DNA from: an uncultured Desulfobacter sp.
Lineage (GTDB): Bacteria > Desulfobacterota > Desulfobacteria > Desulfobacterales > Desulfobacteraceae
Assembly: GCF_963664415.1 (NCBI RefSeq)
Contig: NZ_OY761445.1
Span: forward strand, 558,001-622,000
Direction of reading: 5' to 3'
Length of the DNA stretch: 64,000 nucleotides
Shown here: piece by piece, positions 34,001 through 37,974 of the stretch
How positions within the stretch are numbered: position 1 is the stretch's first letter
Layout: every line of letters begins with the position of its first letter
Program-made: the position numbers and the translations under genes
Notes under the pieces: model-generated
What the model saw: only the letters and a program-made list of their open reading frames with translations
Told to the model about the DNA's origin: nothing
Databases searched by the model: none

Positions 34001-35514
34001 TCAATTGCAATGGTGTCAGTGATGGGCGTGATGGAGACATTGGCGCTGCTGATGGATATCCCGGCGGAAAGGGTAGCGGCTATGGTACCTTTTTCACCGT
34101 CTGCCTTCCCGATGGAAATTTCCAGGGGACCGAAATATCCGGCAATGACAAGATCGTTTACGGAGCCTGTTGCTTCAAAGACGGTTGACCCAAGATCAAT
34201 GGACGCATTGGTGCCATCCAGCCCGACGGAAGCGCCGAAATCCAGGTTCAGAACGGACGTGAGCGTAATTGTCAAAGGGGTATCCAGGATCAGTCCGAAA
34301 TCCTGGATGGTTTCACCGGCATCAATCTCAACCTCTTTTACGATTTCAAGGGTGTCATTTACGGCAAAGGTGACAACCCCGCCGGATTCGGTAAGGGTGA
34401 ATCCCCCGTTGGACTGCCCCGGAATCCCGGTGGCCCAGTGGGTATCAAGATAGGTGTTGAGTCCGCCCAGCGTGGGGACGTCTCCGGTTCCCGAATAATC
34501 TCCCAAAGGAAAATCCGGGTCCACGCCATCCCCCAGGCTCCCTGTTGCCGGTTCAAGATAATGGTGGATGTATTTGCCAAGATTGAAAATATTCTCAAAC
34601 CCGGTCAGGCTTTCGTATGATACGTCAAGGCCTGGAATCATGTTGGCCAGCACGCTGTCGTACACCAGATTGCCGTCCTCATCAACGGAGGCCGCCAACC
34701 CGTCATATTGTGTGTTTAACTGGTCGGCAAGGGACTGTATGCCGGTAAGAAGATTGCCGGTAATCTCCGTGTCCGATACATCGGCAGCCATTACCACCGG
34801 TTGCGCCACGGCCACAAGATCAAGGCCGGAATCCTTATACTGGGGGTCAAGACGGATATCATTTTGGGTCATTCCCTGATATGTATCGAAACTTCCGGTG
34901 TAGGAACTCCAGGTCATGATATGGAAAACATCCCCGGCCGTCGGGGTAAAATCGTTGATCCATGCCACCTTCAGGGTCCCTTCCAGGTCTGCATGGCCTT
35001 CCACGTTTATCTGATCGTAACCGTCATCAATCACCGTGTCGCCGGGCCCCGGTGTCAGGCCGCCGATTTCCATGTACAAGGCCCCGGCGTCGGTCTGTTC
35101 AAAGGTATCGAATGTCTGTATGCCGGGCGAGTTTCCGGGCGCAATGATTCCGTCGTTGACCACTTCGCCGTCCACCACACCGCTGCCGGTGAGCATTTCA
35201 AAATCATCGACCACAAGGGTGCTCTCGGCTAAAAATATGTCTTCCGTGGTAAGGTGTATATCGACGAATTCGTCCTCAGCGGGGTCATTTGAGGACGGAC
35301 TATCCACATAGTCTATCAGGTCTTCTTCTACCTGGGGATCATAAACCGTGGACTGATCTACGTCCGATTGGGCAACGGTGACGACTTCAGCAGCCGGGGT
35401 TTCAGCAGCTGTGGCTTTTTCAGTATTGGCATCGGTGCTTTCAACCGGCAAATCACCTGAAAGCAAAATTCTCGGCTCGAGTTGCTCAAACAACCATAGA
35501 TTTTTTTGTTTCAT
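10090..35514 (-). CDS. Giant LEPR-XLL surface protein (8,474 residues) with RTX, lectin-like and tandem repeat regions
   Basis: One uninterrupted 25.4-kb frame. The N-terminus lacks a Sec signal peptide but has LEPRILLSGD at residues 12-21, the LEPR-XLL motif known from the start of very large repetitive bacterial proteins. GIIAPGNSPG at 122-131 resembles autotransporter-associated strands. Then: Leu-Pro-Asp-rich repeats (~1300-1375), an EF-hand-like loop DSNSDGQVTSDD (~1460), RTX nonapeptides GGxGxDxLx (~2168-2262), long Gly/Thr/Asn-rich beta-helix-like stretches, and a Tyr/Trp-rich module (~4370-4940) containing a C-type-lectin-like domain (~4746-4855). Twelve or so 141-residue repeats (~6075-7795) and an acidic/Gly tail follow. 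The start lies 25 bp after the HlyD gene; no strong ribosome-binding site is seen. Probable function: secreted or surface-bound adhesin, by architecture only. Expected mass is roughly 0.85-0.9 MDa. Confidence 0.93.
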   Translation of the reverse strand: MKQKNLWLFEQLEPRILLSGDLPVESTDANTEKATAAETPAAEVVTVAQSDVDQSTVYDPQVEEDLIDYVDSPSSNDPAEDEFVDIHLTTEDIFLAESTLVVDDFEMLTGSGVVDGEVVNDGIIAPGNSPGIQTFDTFEQTDAGALYMEIGGLTPGPGDTVIDDGYDQINVEGHADLEGTLKVAWINDFTPTAGDVFHIMTWSSYTGSFDTYQGMTQNDIRLDPQYKDSGLDLVAVAQPVVMAADVSDTEITGNLLTGIQSLADQLNTQYDGLAASVDEDGNLVYDSVLANMIPGLDVSYESLTGFENIFNLGKYIHHYLEPATGSLGDGVDPDFPLGDYSGTGDVPTLGGLNTYLDTHWATGIPGQSNGGFTLTESGGVVTFAVNDTLEIVKEVEIDAGETIQDFGLILDTPLTITLTSVLNLDFGASVGLDGTNASIDLGSTVFEATGSVNDLVIAGYFGPLEISIGKADGEKGTIAATLSAGISISSANVSITPITDTIAIDLPIYASLAGVDLSAVAGLPRILITATPLTSDADYSFTVENFSALSDFPEMSVADMILMFPEFVSALDAAQSSDSLLFNIPFTEESLSGIFDLASGFETQVYNQINFYRDMVVIDTGTSSLAADSNAFTLAGATEDLKDQYITFTGIGTLQIRSVDTDTGVLTLSGSFDDAVTDGAYTIHEKVEQIQTLQEFIAAINESGILPLGMAVTYDAASRKFTLPIEYTHDLADVTTDIALGVGFGDEVSLTTTNTTTIATTVTGSLNVFFDVDGISMEGSDGVLTGGSTTFTSASGGFDDSVIGYTLTIAGSEYVVVSAVDANTLVLGTAAGAGAANADWTLAEGFVLGIEDVNFGATMSMDAADIEATGTMGFLAVTVGGAGSGSAVHAEVSMAGTIETSDGATRYTGDEIADGTFIGGIGMDLSGSGYLTLKELSVDPGLGAGIALPGSPEIGAYVQDIFNPGSTQVLSYDPTGTFDLQAEIDAGNVADNNIVIYTPDLGSDFDFKDISFLDIIKAVRGGFTFINDSFESNTFYTQVLPILNFSLSDTLTFLDDFAAQLETAAEDPAGSLQDAEALLEDILGIDDDNTAAVSDQKFALTLDGSILKIHMAYNKIFSDLSTFNLDLASLVDMAGEEIPGLDNIDILSDQLGAGAAANILLQALLNLQVDAGIDFSDIANPLFFLYDYDETDGTGTTAGLGFRVAGENLEMKFEVGPLGLGVVGGSALIDGDGDNLTTDDFAMLDVHLDQVDFTGVLPENLPEGVDQAIIDALPADDGKFYIETEDVRLNISPEVTGDISVNMPLKMYFEGLEFNLPDMDINLPDLNLDGIPDISIGDLLDGLSLPDLPDVPLIDIDAPDIIGFFEGLGGSLSLASILNAPSIFIDGIDFGLGYIVDMFTMDFAVDLPFIGDILGDFSGFLNNFRIDILDGLRFDLSINGGLIEIVRDTYWTVFGTGGLNFLQDSNSDGQVTSDDIFVGWYDTDGLKLGDWTVDQGDNVLAGADAIQFDMQLGGTILGTGIDIPLDIDLPGFEFSVDGGFGLAMDWSFDFGTGLSGTEGFYIVTNQDETDKEFEVNVNVVLDGNPDTQDVTAFSGNGTFGFFSATLVDNNPNGKASGLYGQFSMDIVGDITNRLNMMQISANPLEKSFVTDFTVDGELDLAMTLGIAGASGIPTLVGDLTVDWDYSVSGGMTDAVIAIENFGIDVNSMVDDFLLPIIEEIENVLSPIEPIVDTLSADIGMGVIGIDNMMDLIDTVMLLQGKEAINWAFVDSVAYMMNLADTVRSWSAMGGIIYLGDIRGFGTEDVEGDAGAVSLSADMQARFDDMEAQSSAGASAGATNRSGFRVIEYMTDLSNWVELLTGGDATLFTYEMPLLEAMASFSVPIFGLSLGPASFGIMATGSLELSADFAFGYDTYGVRKALSSGDPLDVMDGFYVSDVTLPEFSNGSIVSGTGGVDKAELTFNVSVGLEAGVSLGIIKGGLGGGINFYTEVDLQDIETSTLTKDDLGNVTDITWESDGKIRISEIETMWGYEGGGFQNLFNITTGLEVYASAYVKIKIPIVGTKTIVDITLFEATLFEISYDAPNVQPTLAVQSGDTLTINAGALAGNREYFNTVDGGESFWLTGSGGTVNVEFDNWYQTFTGVNKVVIDTGEGNDYIDASLLEDATLEAHGGGGDDTIILGDGGGTVYGDGGDDTLTISGANGGTIDGGAGKDTLTGGTGNDTLIGGDDGDKLAGGAGNDILDGGKGSDSLQGGIGDDTYRFAALYGADRFLDGSGATSLDFSAMNTNVELQLSRDGVTAVSVDGDVFRTGKSDVRNITLGSGDDQMYVKSFPDGTVNITDTGGNDDYRISLGKPTDSNPNGTVNITDNSGDFDEIIAMQTVLISPISIDNFEVNNGREQVIYNSGVERLTLVGNEATFTADEILAFGGNVSFTTSDAGGTSDLDTTGLRVIGRNIDMQSDVTAAHIILDSFETLDIDQELVALNNGYIDVRTYGDDTDIILNNNLFVSAGDTRNADGTGTVKLTSADGSILNPSGSMIKATGGTLQARAYNAIGTTADQILTNIAYLTAITHTAGIGDIVIKETDSLIVEVEDTLGQAENSSFTANPSNGTNYWETNTAWDNLAGSDWFTVLDDGRFDYAIEVGNGDLHLTLLATDALLTLASGDIHTRKTTGNITLTTDDVDFTSGEDRIISTGNMIIQANQLVWDYLIGSAAEAVGGTEIQRSDHLTQMALGMRDWAAFADGFASITIGRRDNGNLMTIGDLYDVTKVKMTGQPRSDNAAIDDDTTFLSDDLQIKGRIDAAGDLAEFQGRTISVNAKNVHDPLGLPDSGVTADTVKFTADDQLHVGGWIRGGNLVDIDVTNTNEGQVNPTGTAMYVTPPNAPTSLYMDVGSVIESLNAASLIDIDLSHAAQVGSQIEAYGTGSQIDIDAGLDFLLNEAAVIAARGADALIGINTGGILAINSGSAVSAGIEYIDVNGTPTPQLTGAGADIILSSTGEMLLAGSIGTSDELALTSGTATRDDEAFGDPDDLSYNAAYTVYNKTAYFDMLAADHYLKNHIGDYGLMVTGTVTSLGDNTGLVFESADDVIVRGNINALGSGSSITVQSDVFTYVEGFVTAADDITILGGVEIDGTDRTGADSFGTSLYVHATSTIKTTGSDADILVRGSRDVELYGVLVAGGTVGENGVVWNGTGSDVTVTAGSQLLIDTGLLAAGNVWVNGGTPDAGDNDLGLKVTTAGGVTARGYNGTGGNITFTGIGDMEMMGNLVAGGSLVQTFDGDGNLLTQEINWSGTLGTVTMNLDGQAFIGGNTVNADNQPTTTGGYIYSASDVAINGGTSTDGVGTLVQGASEIVVNKADGTIHLTAVGDAIVSGMLIAGGQITQVRDANGTYQGREVSNYGGASSIIIEADDQIQVGVGLEAGALINLVGGDDSSGTGIKLLGSAQLKTWMENSQILLNAPGSVEILAPAHTNEIVSQGWPVNASGNLTGDVTLDIEMDMVSHTISASVTIAAADTADNTSVNDFLTDIQTALDNSTWTVSNANVDAPYNNGDTYPDFAANADMTAKLFEGRINFTSAYSFIISGGSVNADQVGLDLSGGVLESDLYYAVDARQTGASVSIGAPAGPNGKLYIGGKVIANTTINMYSGTSADGKDIEVDYTGVIETVNGSIEFDAGENGEIKGEVIAGGTGSNVNITSGTSLTIIGDVSAENDVTLFGGSVDNDGSLSFKVEGTANIFSFGGGGTINLGGTNEVVIDGVVGTGSTTLAGINIDSRFGTVTLAEDSGWITADAPLVITGVGIDVQAVIESIAPDIDGYEIILNADETLKVRGDITTAGDILMTAGTQTQIFNGSVTATGTDSQIMVTGAALTTSQIGLDTNNALIQQGAVIEATQDITFDLTGSITIGQSTLAGTTNDHSTINLDGAVVTIMGSVMGGGQVNTGSTVWVGQTSDVNITAVEQFIMGGSGIVDHLVETVGGNLKATGDITISVVGGTSATAVSQNSLSTITADSTGAGALTAAAQPSLVNITTDRSVNLSGFITVSDENSVVNVTTGNLAVFNGLVSADDQINVIAGDDDSGISVLLQQLVYQTDQASGYLMDHNGRLMNSDGFLVDSDGNLVDENGDSVADGVEAGDPVRLSGAVFDTGTGGEVNITGEDNVVVSGKIGEQAVVDNQITVTLDTINLTSNSGDVNIAGTVNANDVINIDGANIAVLAGGIVKTREDGGDITLASTGNILVAETDNVVTAGEVVADDLLHIHGNAVEINGVAAVNDGTTARVLINGDSSVTIGGIVDSPGIIDIRAGTGAAWTQEQLTAATISEDDLTGGNVIIQGAGTVAADGNVDIRAGGNFVIQSEATMGDGLVASVTPVISTQAITVEVVTGYNKVEDGFILIPEVNWVTTTVEEQVGTEEVRAGIEYYTMDVTIVQDGYYNATTGTFKEWFVEGVDYNNADVNWALTGATDPRNTPAAQPNPDYHPYDTLNDLQKLAVQKHLGYMPLYDFSYANAKLNRVLNGNPTQESWTPDWAGNSLEIVHLNVSGWEDKYIRLPQGAGDDILRLVTQGEGSVAYETVGRYQDQASVRYTQQNSDYGSSLLYFYEPWYQEDTFGWGSTSSVNYYSTRSAAKSGMNNEYFKITYNTNTGGRYYDIYDASSGIVSHSFDPLWTTDGVYQNYSANGTLTGNRYIQASNSYYTTTLSVGFSSNVSNWQYDTGIDAYSSFSYDDRDFWADTSPDGPDTGDNGSSNDWLDHEYAQTGTGKHLATFLSLAELNYAKNQHSYSSGSFWIGGIKDGTTWKWLTDSGGRYGSNVDMSWGWHSGEPNGDGVTMQWIIDWGYEFNDVSHHNELVGFFEAEPVIYNTGANQFDTFYSYNYDWNSVWNNITDTRKTLHYQLVTNTTEIYETRPVYRTYDVQTSVVAEKQITLWRNEPIYEQQTQTRTTRVNVSGDMVGWGTFENDALSSASDITVGVNGSITISGIVRGTGGSSNITFDADGISVIGTLPGGAAAGTILAESSVITTGDILFNSDAAITFDDNSSLEAATICATAGTTLEADGKMDASASLDLTSTTSMNLTGEATAPVLNAQAGTDISGSVETLLTITDVNLDSAADIDFTNATITATDVQINAAGGFTHSGGIITTDALDAATNAGFSANLEAGIVNVINAGAGGISFTNKGALTIASLTTGSGAIDVLNYGAVVATTMTTGGQTDNDDISIEIYDGGLTYTTIGMVNGGLGDVSIITQGVLTSTGGETLITADTVTVELPGAIDIRVDAAGLNLKSYDGGNVTVEDIGNDGIELGEITIAEGDFTFTTAGDLGMKDVDLLSYPADADITAGGRVYGIDNSADADADYAGGGANLVADTLTITAGTGIDALKTKTNELLSVAAATGDITITNLETTVDEIVNLTLTDVEVTDGSISVTSDGAIVAKRVQALGAGRALNLISTGGNIKVIDPSGGDGVFSSSTMLLDALTKVDLEVIADAEDSLTIRTGESFDLITTGTYAADHIIIESDESVSMSGNLVMGNGSLQIESKRDILLDGTVSSSDGSDIGLILLESDGTNPMSIVERHTDLGFVIYHDSSGNEFLYGGADEEAVNYNNTDNWYRAVIDGKYVQFGVNIPDDPNQSAFRQVYLSTNEDGTGTLTDLSGNVLDSDRIIRIKRDAVCVNEADGGVPGFDPADMIKSERFENMSNITFEMGSQTFGQVSITAGGEKGAITLNATQDLDFSTISLAATGDVTVDTTGSLAVTAGSIDNIGTNEMEFITLRADGDMTIDTHLVTVDGTRYEIGVPYDVEGTILLESGGGITSSMTTASLTGPCLEIIAAGNVDLMTDVRNLTADISGAGSLKLTNDGTLAAEHVYLNNGDILITTQTSLAVTDMRILTDVLGNEISLSNGSGDITAAYINAGATNGDLTIISADGIWEIQPDDPDVDLVANNIKALTPTNTTDLEYQANSSIIGIPNDLDIEYTGDLILDGAYVGYVNVVVHGKLYLKDFTAGQYMTFTVDEEVVVQGTVQTGTGSLTVSSQGVSVEATGIVQGPAVDINAGNVAVTMTNGSSLNSTSGNVTVDTTADITLANVTSAGGFIANGGGVLETLGTANITGAVVLTGDTFTMGSSTSISGASLNGSFSGDCMVDRIVTGGNAALTSSGGSITQNDVLTIGNALAMSGAGGYTQNADITAASGTIAAGTGPFTMAAGKKLTTTSGNIAITSDTDVTLVNLEGAADLSVTSGGILTTLGTANITGNTIVIADSGNMDGGSSLNAASFAGTFINDTALDALTTTGNTTVTVSAGTLALNDIVSAGGALTLTGEGCTQNADISAASGVITAGSGPFNMATDTSLTATSGDIVITSDTDISLEDFSGAANLSVTSGGILTTMGAANITGATTIEAAAATMDTASSLSAASLEGTFTNDTVLDQLTTTGNTTVTVSAGTLTLNDIISADDALALTAEGCTQNADISAASGVITAGSGPFTMATDTSLTATSGDIVITSDTDVSLEDLTGAANLSVTSGGILTTMGVASITGATTIEAMAATMDTASSLSAASLEGTFSNDTVLDRLTTTGDTTVTVSSGTLTLNDELVVDGTLTLISKGTTQNANITAGSGTITAGTGPFTMASGTGFTTTLGDIIIASDADVLLEDLTGAANLSVTSGGILTAMGVADIAGATTVEAVSATMDGASSLDAASFAGTFTSDTILDRMTTAGNTTVTVSTGTLTLNDIISAGGALALTVEGCTQNADISAASGVITAGSGPFTMATDTSLTATSGDIVITSDTDVSLEDLTGAANLSVTSGGILTTMGVASITGATTIEAMAATMDTASSLSAASLEGTFSNDTVLDRLTTTGDTTVTVSSGTLTLNDELVVDGTLTLISKGTTQNANITAGSGTITAGTGPFTMASGTGFTTTLGDIIIASDADVLLEDLTGAANLSVTSGGILTAMGVADIAGATTVEAVSATMDGASSLDAASFAGTFTSDTILDRMTTAGNTTVTVSTGTLTLNDIISAGGALALTVEGCTQNADISAASGVITAGSGPFTMATDTSLTATSGDIVITSDTDVSLEDLTGAAHFSVTSGGILTTMGATNITGATTIEAAAATMETASSLSAASFEGTFTNDTVLDRLTTTGNTTVTVSSGTLTLNDELSVDGALTLISNGTTQDANITAGSGTITAGTGPFTMASGTGFTTTLGDIIITSDTDVLLEDLTGAANLSVTSGGILTAMGVADIAGATTVEAVSATMDGASSLDAASFAGTFTSDTILDRMTTAGNTTVTVSTGTLTLNDIISAGGVLALTAEGCTQNADISAASGVITAGSGPFTMATDTSLTATSGDIVITSDTDVSLEDLTGAANLSVTSGGILTTMGVASIIGATTIEAMAATMDTASSLSAASLEGTFSNDTVLDRLTTTGDTTVTVSSGTLTLNDELVVDGTLTLISKGTTQDANITAGSGTITAGTGPFTMASGTGFTTTLGDIIITSDADVLLEDLTGAANLSVTSGGILTAMGAADIAGATTVEAVSATMDGASSLDAASFAGTFTSDTILDRMTTAGNTTVTVSTGTLTLNDIISAGGALALTAEGCTQNADISAASGVITAGSGPFTMATDTSLTATSGDIVITSDTDVSLEDLTGAANFSVTSGGILTTMGATNIIGATTVEAVAATMDTASSLSAASLEGAFSNDTVLDRLTTTGDTTVTVSSGTLTLNDELSVDGALTLISNGTTQNANITADSGTITAGTGPFTMAAGTNLSATSGNIIITSDVDVSLENITGAGTLTVTNGGALSNAGDITVAQTATFSSNTFSMVDGAALTSSGADIVITTTGNMLVSKVTAGGLIDVTSASGAIVDNLSAETPNMTAASDITMTIATGVGKVSDNLNISCGGKVEVDNRSGGIFIESASDMTVGPDGLITQDGDILLDISGDLNLEGGIKTPGAVKIFQTGKFITNPAAFIEAGTEFETSVAGSYTMVDDFYITTNGMVNLTAGGTIYLTRVTGLDGINVISSGGSIADNSAAEADNLISNGLKYLRASTGIGAQGDGDIDVSGRVEAVTDTGGIYLQSADDMEIVNFHAASGDIMTVVAGQLTVPATVTAMDGDVTMTAANIIQSGIIRANGSHNITLTTLTGDIAMTGSTNITGTGDITYTSAGGITVALFSTGGAVNLTADNGDIIDVFIDDTYNINADTLNLEASGSIGDEEGDGLDVDVKNISAISNNSGINMRILNGATVITPGIWSFDENVFLYTENGLIYHDGIVNAATEKEAGAKIGVVGTGTVSIYENWADGASIDDDMIHYLAENQEQGDQPFEQLTDSGGTQDGLPAETPLGSLLFGEGQSLLNEFVEGNDRVAILQNIYQSSRPAQEGTGPGIGEQRLQPSADLPEVSREIAQSLDGTLVSPTVSYENREISRRLTESLLSGNGLNGSLFGGNTPGDGMDGFDMSGSPFSAMDQDMEYSEALMNLFGSGMLPENNE
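12130..17290 (-). repeat. Tandem 141-codon repeats, organised as 846-bp pairs
   Basis: About twelve units of 423 bp lie end to end within the giant gene. Two alternating types, recognisable by NDIISAGGALAL and NDELVVDGTLTL, make an 846-bp higher-order period. The same anchor sequence recurs near 12868, 13714, 14560 and 15406. The outermost units at both ends are diverged. Unit hallmarks in protein: TTVTVS.GTLTLND, ITAG.GPFTMA, TSGDI.ITSD.DV.LEDLTGAA and SVTSGGILT. Confidence 0.95.
20950..21275 (-). other. C-type-lectin-like domain inside the giant protein
   Basis: Residues ~4746-4855 show the fold's landmarks in order: HLATFLSLAELNYA (early helix), SFWIGGIKDG (WIGG core strand), WKWLTDSG, SWGWHSGEPNGDG with the EPN carbohydrate/calcium motif, and FNDVSHHNELVGFFEAE in place of the usual WND and terminal strand. 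Cysteines of the animal type are absent, as is common in bacterial lectin-like domains. The EPN triplet favours calcium-dependent sugar binding of the mannose type, which is inference. Confidence 0.8.
28727..29010 (-). other. RTX calcium-binding nonapeptide block inside the giant protein
   Basis: Residues ~2168-2262 hold consecutive repeats such as GGDDTLTISG, GGAGKDTLTGGTGNDTL and GGAGNDILDGG, ending GGIGDDTYRF. This is the beta-roll consensus GGxGxDxLx. Such blocks fold on calcium outside the cell, which supports secretion. Here the block is internal, not C-terminal as in classic RTX toxins. Confidence 0.92.
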
Positions 35515-35539
35515 ATTTTTCAGACTTTCTTATAAAAAA

Positions 35540-36397
35540 TCAATCGATTATCAACTCCGCTACAGCACCAAGTCTTGCTTGATTGTCTTTATTATCAAAT
35601 TCCGCCTTGATTTTAGTTAGACTGCTGGCCGTATCGATTGTCGGAGACACATAAATAATTTTTGCATTCTTGACGATTTCACTTGTCGGCCCATTTATTT
35701 TTATCGTTACTTCTTTGCCTGCCTTGACTGATGAAATTATTTTTGCCTCTGCGCTTCCCACAAAGATACCCTTGAGGGAATTCACCACCCGGACCAGATT
35801 TTCGTGGGCCTGGATGCTTTCGCCGTTTTCTTTTGTTATCTCTGCGACATATCCGCTGAACGGTGTGACTAAAATTTTTTGATTTAATTTGGCAACGGCC
35901 AGTTCCAGTTCTATTTTCTGCAGGCGTTTCTCGGTTTTAATTTTCTGGATCTCGGCCACGGCCTGCTCATATTCAATCTCCTTGGCTTCGAACTCTTCTC
36001 TGCTGATGACGTTCCCCTGGGTGCTCAGGTCGCGGGCTGCTTCATATTGTGTTTTAAGGACTTTCGCTTTTTTTTGGGCAAAAATCAGTTCAGAACGGCT
36101 GTTTGCAGCTGTTCTCCGCCTTTTTACCTCAAGTTCCTCAATGCGCTTGTCAAGAAACGCCAGGGTCTGGCCCTTTTTGACGAAATCGCCCTCCTTGACC
36201 TGTATCCCGGCAAGGCGGCCGGCCTCAGGAAGCCCTAATACAACATCATGAACCGCCTCAGTAAACCCTGAAATCGTTATCTGTTGTGCTCCGCAGATAC
36301 CAATAAAGCTAAAAATAATGAACGAAGTAGGAAAAAATGATTGGCAAAACCTGCCCAGACCTGCCTGTTTTTTTCCTCTGCTTTTGATAATTTTCAT
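35540..36397 (-). CDS. HlyD/RND-type periplasmic adaptor
   Basis: 285 residues. A hydrophobic signal or anchor lies at about 22-37 (FFPTSFIIFSFIGICGAQQ). The first lipoyl half follows (LPEAGRLAGIQVKEGDFVKKGQ), then a long alpha-hairpin (about 75-155, Lys/Glu-rich), the second lipoyl half TPFSGYVAEITKENGESI, and a beta-barrel part. Short for the family; the membrane-proximal domain is missing or minimal. The start overlaps the TolC-like stop by 4 bp (ATGA), and the giant gene begins 25 bp later. The protein should bridge an inner-membrane partner to the TolC-like duct. No RND pump or type I ABC ATPase is encoded in the cluster, so its partner is probably one of the other adaptor fusions. Confidence 0.9.
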   Translation of the reverse strand: MKIIKSRGKKQAGLGRFCQSFFPTSFIIFSFIGICGAQQITISGFTEAVHDVVLGLPEAGRLAGIQVKEGDFVKKGQTLAFLDKRIEELEVKRRRTAANSRSELIFAQKKAKVLKTQYEAARDLSTQGNVISREEFEAKEIEYEQAVAEIQKIKTEKRLQKIELELAVAKLNQKILVTPFSGYVAEITKENGESIQAHENLVRVVNSLKGIFVGSAEAKIISSVKAGKEVTIKINGPTSEIVKNAKIIYVSPTIDTASSLTKIKAEFDNKDNQARLGAVAELIID

Positions 36398-37893
36398 CTG
36401 GCGGCAATCTCGTCAAGAAGTGTTCCTTTGGCCAGACTAAGACTGGTTTGTACTTTTTTGAATTCAGAAAGTTTTTCATACAAATCAATTCTGGCTCTCA
36501 AAATTTCTATCTTTCTGGCAATCACTTTGTATTGGTTATCCTTTCCGCTTTTTAATTTCTTCATATCCTGGTCAAGGAGTCCCTGGAGTTTCGCAAGCAC
36601 CTGTTTTTGTTTTACAGCTTCCTTGTGGGCGATTTCCAATTCAGCATAGGCGCTGCAAATTTCATCTTTGATCAGCGCATTGACAACATCAATGTTCTTT
36701 TCGGTCATTTGTTGCCTGAGTTCAGCCGCCCTAACCGCGCTTTTGCCTTTTTTGCCACCTATGGGAATGCCCACATTTATTCCTATCGTCCAAAAATCGT
36801 ACTGGCTATCATCCAGACCTTTAGTCGCATCTTCCCAGGATTCATTGAGTTCTGTTATGCCATACTCCGCAACAAGATCGACGTTTGGCAGACGTTGATT
36901 TTTGGCATATGCATACCGGATCTTGCTGATTTGGTGTTCATGGACGGCCTGTTTGTGGTCCGGCCTTTTTTCATAATAAGAAGAAAGATCCTCAGGGAGC
37001 GGTTCCAGTGATTCCGGAATATCTTTCAATTCATCGGTTGCCTCGATAATTGACAATGTCTGAGCACCTGTTCCAAGAAGCATCTGCCGAACAGACGAAG
37101 ACGCTTTTCTAAACTTTCTGGCGATGAAATTCATTCGTGTCTGCCTTTTGGCAATGGTGGTTTCAATATCGAAAATATCGGTTATGGACAGACGGCCGGC
37201 GGCCACAAGTTTTTTCACCATGGACAGCCGTTCTTTTTCGAGCGCAAGTATTTCCGATTCCAGCACACCCCAGCGTTGATAAAACTGGATATCCGTATAC
37301 CCTGTGATGGCATTGAACCCGGAAACCATTTTTGTTTTGACCAATTTCTCTTCAGAAATCTCTTTGTTTTTTGACGCAATATTAACGTTGGCATTGTTGA
37401 CTTCCGGCCCAAAGCCCTTGAGCAGCGGCTGGGTAAGTTCCAGCCCGATTTTTCCGCGCTTTTCATGCCCGTATTCATCATCCGTTTGAAGCGAATTGCT
37501 CGGATCATCAAGTTCATAGTACAGTTTATACTGTGTACCAAAAGGGATCAGCCCATTTAAGGATGCGGACCAGGTATTATCCCTACTTTCATATTCGGTT
37601 TCCGTACTTCTCTGGATTTTTTGTTCGCGGTTGTTCTGCTCGTAGTTGTAGTCAACCAGGTAAGAAAATTCGAGCCTGGGCTCGAAGACCGATCGGGCGT
37701 TTAGAATGCCCTGCTCGGCGATCAGCGCTTCGATCTTGCTATTCTTTACAGTTTCGCTTTCGCTTATAACGATGTCAATGAGATCATTTTGTGAAAGCTT
37801 TGTGGTTTGTAACGAAAAATTTTTAATTTCATCGGCCTGGACAATACCGAAATTAAGAACCAATAAAAACAGCACAAAATATTTTGTCGCCAT
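36394..37893 (-). CDS. TolC-family outer-membrane channel protein
   Basis: 499 residues with a signal peptide (cleavage probably near QADE, residue 20). Two OEP repeats are visible. Each has long amphipathic helices (for example ILALEKERLSMVKKLVAAGR and KEAVKQKQVLAKLQGLLDQD) and beta-strand segments. RLSITDIFDIETTIAKRQTR is the typical TolC helix signature. It opens the operon, about 50 bp downstream of a sigma70-like promoter, and its stop overlaps the adaptor start. It should form the trimeric outer-membrane and periplasmic duct for the giant protein. A general efflux role is possible, but the gene order ties it to the LEPR-XLL cargo. Confidence 0.9.
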   Translation of the reverse strand: MATKYFVLFLLVLNFGIVQADEIKNFSLQTTKLSQNDLIDIVISESETVKNSKIEALIAEQGILNARSVFEPRLEFSYLVDYNYEQNNREQKIQRSTETEYESRDNTWSASLNGLIPFGTQYKLYYELDDPSNSLQTDDEYGHEKRGKIGLELTQPLLKGFGPEVNNANVNIASKNKEISEEKLVKTKMVSGFNAITGYTDIQFYQRWGVLESEILALEKERLSMVKKLVAAGRLSITDIFDIETTIAKRQTRMNFIARKFRKASSSVRQMLLGTGAQTLSIIEATDELKDIPESLEPLPEDLSSYYEKRPDHKQAVHEHQISKIRYAYAKNQRLPNVDLVAEYGITELNESWEDATKGLDDSQYDFWTIGINVGIPIGGKKGKSAVRAAELRQQMTEKNIDVVNALIKDEICSAYAELEIAHKEAVKQKQVLAKLQGLLDQDMKKLKSGKDNQYKVIARKIEILRARIDLYEKLSEFKKVQTSLSLAKGTLLDEIAAR

Positions 37894-37944
37894 AGCATTA
37901 CACGCCCTTTGAGAAATTGATCTACGATGGAATAAATTTCTTAA

Positions 37945-37974
37945 ATAATCGCTCTAAGTGCTTTAAATGTCAAG
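37945..37974 (-). promoter_or_regulatory. Sigma70-like promoter of the giant-protein operon
   Basis: Minus-strand TTGACA (37969-37974) and GATTAT (37945-37950) are separated by 18 bp, about 50 bp before the TolC-like start. The -35 is a perfect match and the -10 matches four of six positions. Confidence 0.5.

Noticed and set aside
10000..35534. A 14-bp sequence (TATAAGAAAGTCTG) inverted at both ends of the giant gene
   Set aside because: Several 14-bp inverted matches are expected by chance in 64 kb. The left one is simply the end of repeat copy A, and no target-site duplication is visible.
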